Shown here: positions 56,006-64,000 of the stretch, one piece after another
How the letters are laid out: the number at the start of each line of letters is the position of its first letter
Numbering within the stretch: position 1 is the stretch's first letter
NCBI GenBank assembly: GCA_039090855.1
Contig: CM076996.1
Location: 50,124,469-50,188,468 of the forward strand
Origin: Macrothele yani
Lineage: Eukaryota; Arthropoda; Arachnida; Araneae; Macrothelidae
Direction of reading: 5' to 3'
DNA length: 64,000 bases
Translations under genes and position numbers: made by a program
The notes under the pieces: generated by a model
The model's database searches: none
The model's input: the letters and a program-made list of their open reading frames with translations, nothing else
Told to the model about the DNA's origin: nothing

Positions 56006-57050
56006 GATTTTTTTTTTTCAGTAAGAGCATACTTTGCTTCTAATTGCATGCGCCCCACAGCTGTTTTTAGTATCGTGAAAAGATCATTATTTATTTTTGA
56101 CTGTCCGCATTCTGATCTCTCAGGGGAAGCGCCGTGATGTTCTTTCAAACGCTAATCGTAAATAACTGAATACAACTCTTACTTCCGTTTGGAAAAAAAG
56201 AAATGATTTCAGTTTCTCAGAACGACTCTTTCTCACTCCATCGGGTTAATTTGAAAAGAACGATCATCATCGGTTAGCTGCATTAGGAGCACACAGAAGG
56301 AAAATGAAAATTAACAGAAGAATGTGAAAAGATCAGTTTATTTTTACCAGGTAAGTCACAAATCTTATATTACTTGATAAGAAAGAGTTGATTATCATTT
56401 CATTCTCTTAGTTTTGATTTTCATTCTCTTATTTTTCATTCCCCTATTCCGAGCCGGTGTTTTGGTCTTCACAGACATTACTCAAAATGGTATTCACGGA
56501 AAAATAAATTACATTTCATTGCTCACTTACGAAATCATTGCAGAAAACAAACAATCCATTTCTTCAAAGTAGTAGATGCAGGTAATGCAACTGTGGAAAA
56601 GAATTTTTAGCTTTGTCCATAAGAGTCAAACAAAATTTAGGCCAAACCTAGCCACTGAAACTTTAGAGGCGTTGTTGGCCTTAAAAGTAAAAAAAATCCT
56701 GCTAACTACTGGGCAATAATTTAGATAGCTTTTTAGTAAAAGAATAACATTTCTGCATTTGTACCAATATCTGATTTAATTTACCTGCCAGGTCTGCCAA
56801 AATATGTCCTGAAATTATCCTGAAATTTAAGAAAAATTGTGTCCCGAATGTTTTTTTATCACTCCTACCCCTGTTTATGTCTTTCTTTTTCATTAGCAAA
56901 TTTGTCTATGACATCTTCATAGTCTAACTTTACAGTTAAATCATTTTCAGTGGCAAGCACAGCAAGGTAGACAAAGCATTGTTGGATTTCTTAGTTTTTC
57001 TGATGCGGCAACACTTCTGGTCAGGTGTAAGAAGATAGCGTCATTGTCAA
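56006..57050. other. AT-rich stretch without a gene
   Basis: No element or RNA gene is recognised. Short frames appear compositional. Confidence 0.5.
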
Positions 57051-57074
57051 GAGGTGACGTCATGACGTCACCTC
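57051..57074. promoter_or_regulatory. 24-bp perfect palindrome with two TGACGTCA sites
   Basis: The palindrome consists of GAGG, two adjacent TGACGTCA octamers, and CCTC. TGACGTCA is the consensus site for CREB/ATF-type bZIP proteins. Binding is inferred only. Confidence 0.5.
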
Positions 57075-57080
57075 CTACTT

Positions 57081-57760
57081 GGTTCTGAGATCAAATGATC
57101 AAATGATCATATGTAGAGTATTTTAGGAAGGGAGTGTCTGACCCCAGGTCTTAAACAACCCTTAGAAATAGGAAGCTAGAAGATTTGGGCTACAGTGCCC
57201 GATAGGAAAGTGATACGGAAGCGAGATAGAAAGGGGGAAGAAGACGCCCTTATTTATTACCGGGGGCCAGTGCCCGGGGTCCGACGGCTTAGCGTGCCCA
57301 TCCGACGCACGGCCGATATTTAGTGGTTCGAACGTTCGTACCTGCCCAGGATCGAACCTGAGGTTATCTCCATGGCAGTCACGAACGCTGACCACAAGGC
57401 CACCCGCGGCCCTTAGGTTCTGAGATCAGATCATATGTAGAGGAGTTTAGGAAGGGAGTGTCTGACCCCAGGTCTTAAACAACCCTTAATTATTTATTAT
57501 TTATTAATAAAATAGGAAGTTAGAAGATTTGGGCTAGAGTGCACGATAGGAAAGTGACATGGAAGAGAGGTAGAAAGGGGAAGGAAAACGCCCTTATTTA
57601 TTACCGGAAGGCCAGTACCCGGAGCCTGACGGCTTAACGTGCCCATCCAACGCACCGCGGATATTTAGCGGGTCGAGCTTTCGTACCTGCCTAGGATCGA
57701 ACCCGAGGTCCTCTCCGTGACAGTCACGAATGTTGACCAGTAGGTCATCCGCGGCCTTAC
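57081..57760 (-). repeat. Tandem duplication of ~340 bp, each with a tRNA-like SINE head (family C)
   Basis: 57081-57415 and 57416-57760 are diverged direct copies (GTTCTGAGATCA, AGGAAGGGAGTGTCTGACCC, GACGCCCTTATTTATTACCG). On the minus strand each contains a tRNA-like head at 57340-57412 and 57688-57757, with an A-box-like GGCCTTGTGGTCAGC and a B box GGTTCGATCC. The second unit has a small TTATTATTTA insertion. Confidence 0.75.
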
Positions 57761-57892
57761 GTGGTTCTTGTCAATGTTGACCACTCAACTTTTAATTCTG
57801 AGAAGATATTTTTTTTCACCATTTTTATTTTGGAATTATTAAATGCATTTTTTTTTCGAAAAAGCAACAAGACGATTTGGAACTGGATGGAT

Positions 57893-57960
57893 TCGAACCC
57901 TGGCAGCTTACATGTCAGTCAAGTGCTGTACCGTTACAGCTACCGGAACTCTGGGCGTGG
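57893..57960 (-). other. tRNA-like sequence
   Basis: Minus strand: GGTAGCTGTAACGGTACAGC (A-box arm) and CAGGGTTCGAATCCATCC (B-box arm) at tRNA spacing. The arms pair imperfectly, so a SINE head or pseudo-tRNA is likelier than a gene. Confidence 0.5.
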
Positions 57961-57976
57961 TGATCAAAGGGATTAA

Positions 57977-58559
57977 GAGGCGTGGTTCGCGTAACGGGAA
58001 AGACTGTTTGAGGTACTTTCTGTCGATCGTTTTGGGAATGAATATAAGAAGGAGGGCGTATGACTCGTACAAATATGCACGTACATGATTTTTACAAGCA
58101 CGCAGGTGTGTTTGCGCAACCATGAAGAAATAATACACCGCCAAGGAATTGTTACTGGGGAGACGATGTGGCACGGAAATTTATTTTCTCTGTGAACAGG
58201 AGCTTATTATTTTTTCATGACTTATCATACGTCATAATCATTAACGTAATTTTTCTTTAGGAATTTTCAAACGTAAAGTGCTATTTAAACATTTCTTCGG
58301 ACCTGATTCATACAAGTTTCTATGGTTCATAGCTTTTCTTGCGAAATGAATGACATTTTTTCACGTTTCAAAATTTTGAAATCCTTTTTCATGACTTTCT
58401 TTATACAACGTGTTGTATTCAGTAATTCAGATTTTTTTGAGCATGTTTATGTTTTTCTCTTGTAAAATGAAGAACTTTAATTTTTCGTCTTAAACATTAC
58501 TTTTTTTTTTTTTTTTTTTTTTGTGGAGGTTCAATATAATGCATTTTTTACGCTTTCCA
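57977..58559. other. AT-rich stretch with a T run
   Basis: A run of about 22 T lies at 58501-58522. No gene is recognised. Confidence 0.5.
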
Positions 58560-59050
58560 ACCGTAGGTTGAAGAAGCGTATATGCTCCAGCTTTTTCCGT
58601 CCGTCTGTCGGCACGATAACTCACGTAAAAATGGTTCGATTTCGATGAAATTTTAGTATGTGGTAGGGGACCGCCAGGGGACGAACCCTATTGAAAATGG
58701 GTGAAGTGGGGTCAAAGGTCACGCCATAAGAGCGGGATCCATTCAATCGCCTTTATGCGTCATAACTTGCGTAAATATGGTTCGATTTCAATGAAATTTT
58801 AGTATGTCGTAGGGAACCACCTGGGGACGAACCCTATTGAAAATGGGTGAAGTGGAGTCAAAGGTCAGGACATAGGAGCGGGATGCATTCTATTGCCCTT
58901 ATGCGTCATAAGGTGCATAAAAATGGTTCGATTTCGATGAAATTTTAGTATGTGGTAGGGGATCACCTGGAGAGGAACCCTATTGAAAATGGTACAAATG
59001 GAGTCAAAGGTCAGGACATAGGATCGGGATCCATTCCATCGCCCTTATCC
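58560..59050 (+). repeat. 146-bp tandem repeat, block 1 (three units)
   Basis: GGTTCGATTTCGATGAAATT recurs at 58633, 58779 and 58925, a period of 146 bp. Units share GGGGACGAACCCTATTG and GGTCAAAGGTCA-type text and CGGGATCCATTC. No coding frame is kept. Confidence 0.9.
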
Positions 59051-59061
59051 CACAGTATTAA

Positions 59062-59525
59062 GGTGGGCGTCAAGTAATTTTGCTTCCTATATTTCCAATG
59101 GAAAATCTTTTGTACACATTTCCTTCACAATTAGTGTGTTCCCAAGGATGGAAATTTGAACATCGATTAAAATAACTTCGTACTATAACTTGGAATACTT
59201 AACATTTTCTAAAACATAAGCATAATTATATTAAAAAACAATAACGTTTCCTTTGGTGGTGTTGAAACCAGAAAAAAGATGGCGCGACCTGTACTTTGAT
59301 GACGTCAGTGGACAAATAAATGTTGGATTGCATAATTACGGTTATGGTTTAGAAAATACTATTACGGTTATGGTTTAGAAAATATTAAGTATTCCAAGTT
59401 ATGAAATGAAGCTATTTTAATCGATGTTCAAATTTTCATTCTTAGGAACGCATTAATTGTGAAGAAAATGTGTACAGAAGTTTTTCCATTGGAAGTATAG
59501 GAAGAAAAATTACTTGACGTCCACC
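59062..59525. mobile_element. MITE-like foldback element flanked by TTAA
   Basis: The 464-bp element has arms of about 170 bp: 59062-59233 is the diverged reverse complement of 59350-59525 (ends GGTGGGCGTCAAGTAATTTT and its counterpart). TTAA lies at 59058-59061 and 59526-59529, as expected for TTAA-targeting transposons such as the piggyBac group. The GG start is not the usual piggyBac end, so the family is unsure. Confidence 0.75.
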
Positions 59526-59744
59526 TTAAAGTAGCAATTCTTGTATGTATGTATGTACATTTAATTTTGAAAACGGCTCTAAGAATTTTGATGAAAGTCG
59601 TTAACCTATCGTTTTCTGGTACTAGAAATCGATTTAGCTTTATCTCGACTTTAGGAGAATTCGTTTAGTGGATTAAATAACCACCCCGAATTATAACATT
59701 TTTAGTGTCAAGGCGTCGTTCCTTTAATGTTTCCAATGCTTAGA

Positions 59745-59935
59745 AATCTTATGACGTCACAATCTCGCGTTTGAGAATGTTGGCGCGCGGTCACGCCATC
59801 TGTCTTATTACGTAACGCGTTGTGTGTAGATCCTATTAAAGTTTTATGACGTCATACTCTTGCGAGCAGACGGTCGCGATTCCCATCTGCTTCATTACGT
59901 CACGCGTTATGTGCGTATGTCCGTCCGCACCATAA
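59745..59935 (+). repeat. ~98-bp diverged direct repeat
   Basis: TTATGACGTCA at 59748 and 59846 opens two related segments that both end in ATTACGT(A/C)ACGCGTT. The second leads into repeat block 2. Confidence 0.55.
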
Positions 59936-60520
59936 CTCGCGTAACAATCGTTCGATTTCGATGAAATTTTAGTATCTGGTAGGGTATTACCTGGGAAGGA
60001 ACCTTCTTTAAAGTGAACGAAATGGGGTGAAAGATCAGTACATAGAAGCGGGATCCATTCCACTGCTTTTATGCGTGATAACTAACGTAAAAAAGGGTTC
60101 GATTTCGATGAAATTTTAGCATGTGGTAGGGGACCACCTGGCCACAAACCCTATTGAAAATGGGTGAAATGGGGTCAAAGGTCAGGACATAGGAGCGGAA
60201 TCACTTCCATCGCCATTATACGTCATAACGTACGTGAAAAGGCTTCGATTTGGATGAAATGTTAGTATGTCGTAGGGGCCTGCCTGGGAACGAATTCTAT
60301 TGAAAATGGGCGAAATGAGGTCAACGGTCAGGATACAGGAGTGGGATCTATTCCATTGCCCTTATGCATCATAACTTACGTAAAAATGCTTCGATTGCGA
60401 CAAAACTTTATCATGTTATTTCGGAGGCATTCCGAACCGGTTCTGTTGAATATCATCGATATGGGATCAAGGGTCAAGGCACAGGATCGAGATTTATTCC
60501 ACAGCCAGTATTCTCATAAC
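59936..60520 (+). repeat. 146/147-bp tandem repeat, block 2 (four units)
   Basis: The TTCGATTT core recurs at about 59949, 60096, 60242 and 60389, a spacing of 147, 146 and 147 bp. Units are the same family as 58560-59050 and become more diverged towards 60500. Confidence 0.85.
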
Positions 60521-60790
60521 TTGAGTAATGATTTCTGGTATGTTGGAAAGAGTATTATAATCAATGCATTGCATGATTTTACAAACTTGGTTTTTATAGG
60601 AAGACTTAATTAAGACTCTTCTTCATGAATATTCCATGCAACATACTGTTTTCAGTTACTGGGATTCGCTTTTTCGTATTTACACGTTTGCACATGTTTT
60701 CATTTTGCAAAATGCAAAATTGGATTTACTTTCTTCGTGCCTTCAAAAATTATTTTTTACTTCAGGGGTTGTTTTTCACTGAAACTTTTG
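60521..60790. other. AT-rich stretch leading into the foldback
   Basis: No gene. The outer end of the foldback arm may lie here, but its partner is beyond the window end. Confidence 0.4.
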
Positions 60791-61749
60791 GTAAACACAT
60801 TTTTTATTTTCACTTGCAAACTTCAACTGCTGTTCTGTAAATGACTGTAGTAAAAAACGTTTTCAGTAAAACTTATTTTTCGCAGTTTTTCCACTAAAAT
60901 TTTAGTTAGCCATTTTTTTTACTTTCTGTAAGGTTTACTATTTCGTTAATTTTTCTGTATTGTGTTTTCATAATTTTTGTAAAAATGTTTTTCGGTAAAA
61001 CTAAAACATTTAGCAAAATACCTGTAGGCATTCATCACAAAAAGTTCCAAATGACATGAATGCAGTCTAAATGAGATTGTATGGCTGGTGTTTTAAAAAA
61101 ACTGTTGACAGAGACAGGCCTTAATTTTAATCAAATAGTGTTTCCTTTCCTTATTTTTAAACAAAGGAAATTAATTGGAAAGTCAACCCTACCACAAACC
61201 CACGAGAAATACCCTGTTTTAAATTATGTCAGCCCATTCCCAGAATGCTGTAACATTAAAAAGACCACAAAAATTAGATATACAGAGTCTCACAATTTAT
61301 CGATGTTTACATCGAACATGTATATGACATACCAGGTCTTGGTAAAAAAAAATTGCACAGCAAGATTGTTTCCGTTGTCAGACCCCATTTCGTTATGCTT
61401 CGATCACAAGTGGACTTGGCTGGTTTTCAAGACAATATCGTATCCACATCTTACGGACTTCCTCTTGGAGAACCCGAATTCCCCTTTTCTTGGCAGAAGA
61501 TCTTTGCTTTCCACGCACATCAGCTTTCGAATAAAGAACAGGCAATGGAATAGGAATTGGTATTCTGCTAGAGAAAGTCGAAAAAATGTAGATACGGTAT
61601 TTTTTTGAAAACTAATCAAGTCCACTTGTAATCGAAGCATAAGGAAATGGGGATTGACAACGGAAACAATATTGCTACGTTAGTTTTTATCGAAGTCCGA
61701 TCAAAATGTTCCGAGACTAGGCCGATATAGAACAAAGTACTTACGTTAC

Positions 61750-61945
61750 TTAACTCTGGCTATGATCTCCCTCAAAGTAGTCTCCTTGGGCAGCGATACA
61801 CCGCTGCCAGCGTTTTTGCCATTGTTGGAACGCTTCCTGGAAGTCATGTTCGCGAATCGTGTGAAGCACCGTCTGCGATTCGCGCTGGATCTCGTCCACG
61901 GTTTCAAAACGGCGACCCTTGAGCTTCAGCTTCATCTTAAATAAC
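61750..61945 (-). pseudogene. Mariner transposase, C-terminal end
   Basis: The frame reads MKLKLKGRRFETVDEIQRES, then QTVLHTIREHDFQEAFQQWQ and CIAAQGDYFEGDH. This is the end of the mariner transposase, displaced from the rest by the insertion at 61938-62398. Confidence 0.9.
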
Positions 61946-62398
61946 ATAACGACACAAGATATCCGAAATTTCTTGGTGTAGAATAAAAATCAAAATTTCC
62001 AAGATTTCGCACATCAACCTGATGGCTTTTTCAAGGAAAGTAGACAGCAAACTGCAGACTAGAATAGAAATCAAAATTTCCAAGCTTTCGCACATCAACC
62101 AGATGGCTTTTTCAAGGAAGGCAGACAGCAAACTGCTGTCTACAGTTTGCTGTCTACCTTCCTTGAAGAAACCATCTGATTGATGTGCGAAAGCTTGAAA
62201 TTTTTATTTCTATTCGACACCAAGAAATTTCGGATATCTAGTATTGTTTTACTCTTTACGATGAAGCTGAAACTCAAGGGTCGCCGTTTTGAAACCGTGG
62301 ACGAGATCCAGCGCGAATCGCAGACGGTGCTTGACACGATTCGCGAACAGGACTTCCAGGAAGCGTTCCAACAATGGTATAGTTCTTTTTATTTAATT
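61938..62398. repeat. Composite palindromic insertion in the mariner
   Basis: The inserted part has two direct copies of about 82 bp (61977-62057 and 62060-62140, with TTTCGCACATCAACC and GGCTTTTTCAAGGAA), then an inverted copy (62141-62217). After that, at 62259-62376, comes a second, inverted copy of the mariner C-terminal coding segment (61825-61937). CAGCTTCATCTT occurs at both edges (61926-61937 and about 62400-62411), like a target duplication. Confidence 0.8.
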
Positions 62399-63290
62399 CA
62401 GCTTCATCTTCGGGAGCAGAAAAAAGTCGCAGGGGGACAAATTCGGCGAGTAACGCGGATGAGAAAGGGTAGCCATGCTGTTGCGGATGCAGAACTGTCG
62501 TGTTGCTAACGCTCTGTGAGCTGCTGCATTGTCGTGATGGAGCAGGAAATCGCCCCTGCGCCACATTTCAGGTCTTTTATGGTGAATGTCCTGTCTAAGA
62601 CGCCGCAGAACATCGCAGTAAAACAGGGCGGTGATGGTCTGACCCTTGGGGATGAATTCACGGTGCACAACCCCACGAATGTTGAAGAATACGATGAGCA
62701 TGCTTTTGGTTGCGCTCCGGACCTGTCGAGCCTTCTTCAGTTGCGGAGATGCCGGGCTCTTCCACTGCGACGACTGTTGTTTGGTCTCCGGGTCGTAACC
62801 GTAGACCCAAGTCTCGTCCCCAGTGATAACCTGCGACAAGAACGTTGGTTCATTCACCACCTGCTGACGAAGACCTTGATAGAGTTCGACACGGAATGTC
62901 TTCTGTTTGGGGTTCAGAATCTTTGGCACAAACTTTGCAGCAATGCGGTGCATGTTCAAAACCGACGTCAGAATTTTTTGCACTGTTCCGTATGACACAT
63001 TGACGATGGTAGCAATGTCTTGAATAGTTCTCCGACGATCGTCATGCACCAATTCCCTAATTTTGTCCACATTTTCGGGGGTTTTGCTCGTGGACGATCG
63101 CCCTTACCTATCGTCGTCTTCCAGTGCCGTTCTTCCGCTCTTAAAGAGCGAGTGCCACTCAAAACACTTCGTACGACTCATTCCTTCATTGCCATAAGCC
63201 TGCCGCAACATTTCATGCGTCTCCGGTCCCGATTTGCCGAGTTTGACGCAGAATTTTATGTTCGCTCACTGCTCTAGTTTGCAGTCCATA
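62393..63290 (-). pseudogene. Mariner transposase, N-terminal and catalytic part
   Basis: Mariner transposases cut and join the element at TA. The N-terminus reads IKFCVKLGKSGPETHEMLRQ, YGNEGMSRTKCFEWHSLFKS, then a stop (DDDR, stop, GRSSTSKTPENV). From 63070 the frame is open: helix-turn-helix IQDIATIVNVSYGTVQKIL, first Asp in QVITGDETWVYGYDPETKQQ, second Asp in FLLHHDNAAAHRA, third Asp in RYSPNLSPCDFFLLPKMK. All three catalytic Asp are present (DD34D type). The frame breaks after PKMKL, where the insertion begins, and the last 60 codons continue at 61945-61750. Confidence 0.9.
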
Positions 63291-64000
63291 CCGAAATCGC
63301 AGGTGTGTTCTGCACGTAGTCACCAAATATCGTGTAGCACAGCTCCCGATATTCCCAGAACGACGCCACTCGGCACAATGACTCATGAAGGTCACTGCCC
63401 TCGACCAGTGTTCGCGTATCCGCGTACTGCCATCCGTTGGCGCGCTACTTACCTAGTCTCGGAACTTTTTGATCGCACTACGTATTTGATGGGAACAACG
63501 ATAAATTGTGAGCGACGTGTGTATCTAATTTTTATGATCTTAATGTTGTTACATTATTCTGGAAACTGGTTAGCATCACGGCAAAGGATATTTCTCATAC
63601 GTGTGTGGTAGGATTGACTTCCCAATTAATTTCCTTTGTTTAAAAAAAGAAAGGAAACACTATTTGATTAAAACTAACGTCTCTCTCCGTCAAGAGCTAT
63701 CTTTAAAATACCAGCCATACAATCTCATTTAGACTGCATTCATGTAGTTGGAACTTTGTGATGAATGACTACGTATATTTCGCTAAATGTTTTAGATTTA
63801 CTGAAAAAAGTTTTTACAAAAATTATGAAAACTCAATATAGAAAAATTTACCAAACAGTAAATCTTAGAGAAAGTAAAAGTGGTTAATTGAAAGTTCAGA
63901 AGAAAAATTGCCAAAAATTATTTTTACACAAAACAAGTTTTTTACTCAAATTATTTACAGAACACGTAAAATTTACAAATAAAAATAAAAAATGTGTTTA

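Larger units (their letters stand above)
61690..63482 (-). mobile_element. Mariner transposon with internal insertion
   Basis: The ends at about 61690-61720 and 63451-63482 are inverted repeats sharing GTTCCGAGACTAGG and CGATCAAAA. TA flanks both (61688-61689 and 63483-63484). The transposase reads right to left. The usual mariner length is 1.3 kb; this copy is 1.79 kb because of about 460 bp inserted at 61938-62398. Confidence 0.9.
60791..64000. mobile_element. Long foldback element split by a mariner, partial at window end
   Basis: The left arm (60791 to about 61515) is the diverged reverse complement of a right arm that starts at about 61525, runs to 61689, is interrupted by the mariner, and resumes at 63485 to beyond 64000. 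For example GAATGCAGTCTAAATGAGAT at 61058 matches 63728-63747 in reverse, and ATTAATTTCCTTTGTTTAAA at 63628 matches about 61155-61174 in reverse. Near the apex, CTTATGCTTCGAT and ACAAGTGGACTTG mirror each other across 61380-61660. Without the mariner it is a hairpin with arms of over 700 bp. Open frames in the arms (such as 61081-61608) are not convincing genes. Confidence 0.8.

Noticed and set aside
61081..61608. 175-codon open frame as a gene
   Set aside because: It lies in the arm of the long foldback and crosses the palindrome apex; it has no recognisable domain.

Overview
This is repeat-dense metazoan nuclear DNA. I found no convincing host gene: almost every coding segment is a piece of a transposable element. 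The mix points to an invertebrate, most likely an arthropod, although the sequence alone does not name the lineage. The elements include many Tc1/mariner transposons, an I/Jockey-group LINE with RNase H, RTE and Tx1-type LINEs, a Penelope-like reverse transcriptase, tRNA-derived SINEs, MITE-like foldbacks and a miniature LTR element. All transposases and LINE ORFs carry stops or frameshifts, so this is an old, nested repeat landscape.

Layout. 1-4.4 kb: AT-rich DNA and a Tc1-like element whose transposase has been invaded by a 56-bp minisatellite. 4.5-5.1 kb: a 589-bp LTR-flanked miniature element (TRIM) with a tRNA-like sequence in each 163-bp LTR. 5.9-13.9 kb: a Tc1-like element split by a 6.8-kb Tx1-type LINE, abutted by a second Tc1 element with perfect 29-bp termini (13.9-15.1 kb). 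16.3-23.9 kb: a DDE transposase gene split by a 7-kb I/Jockey-type LINE, itself interrupted by a three-LTR array of the same TRIM. 24-26 kb: RTE LINE with a SINE inside. 27.6-32.8 kb: a 5.1-kb inverted repeat of a Penelope-like reverse transcriptase. 32.8-35.2 kb: RTE LINE with a 606-codon ORF. 38.4-42.8 kb: a third RTE fragment, then a second Tx1-type LINE containing a reverse-oriented SINE. 43.9-45.1 and 52.1-54.3 kb: more Tc1 elements. 45-52 and 54-58 kb: mostly AT-rich DNA with SINEs and minisatellites. 58.5-60.5 kb: a 146/147-bp tandem repeat interrupted by a TTAA-flanked MITE. 60.8-64 kb: a long foldback split by a rearranged mariner.

The most interesting object is the TRIM. Two independent insertions, at 4489-5077 and 22424-23246, show LTRs starting TG and ending TA, 4-bp target duplications, a primer-binding site matching the 3' end of tRNA-Lys, and a purine tract before the 3' LTR. 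Each LTR also holds a 71-72-nt tRNA-like cloverleaf with Pol III A and B boxes. Stem differences between the two insertions mostly keep base pairing. By analogy with plant Cassandra elements, which carry 5S rDNA in their LTRs, this suggests an LTR element that borrows a Pol III promoter.

The nesting gives a relative history: transposase gene, then I/Jockey LINE, then TRIM array; Tc1, then Tx1 LINE; RTE or Tx1 LINE, then SINE; foldback, then mariner, then an insertion inside the mariner. Several loci show short inverted duplications best explained by template switching.
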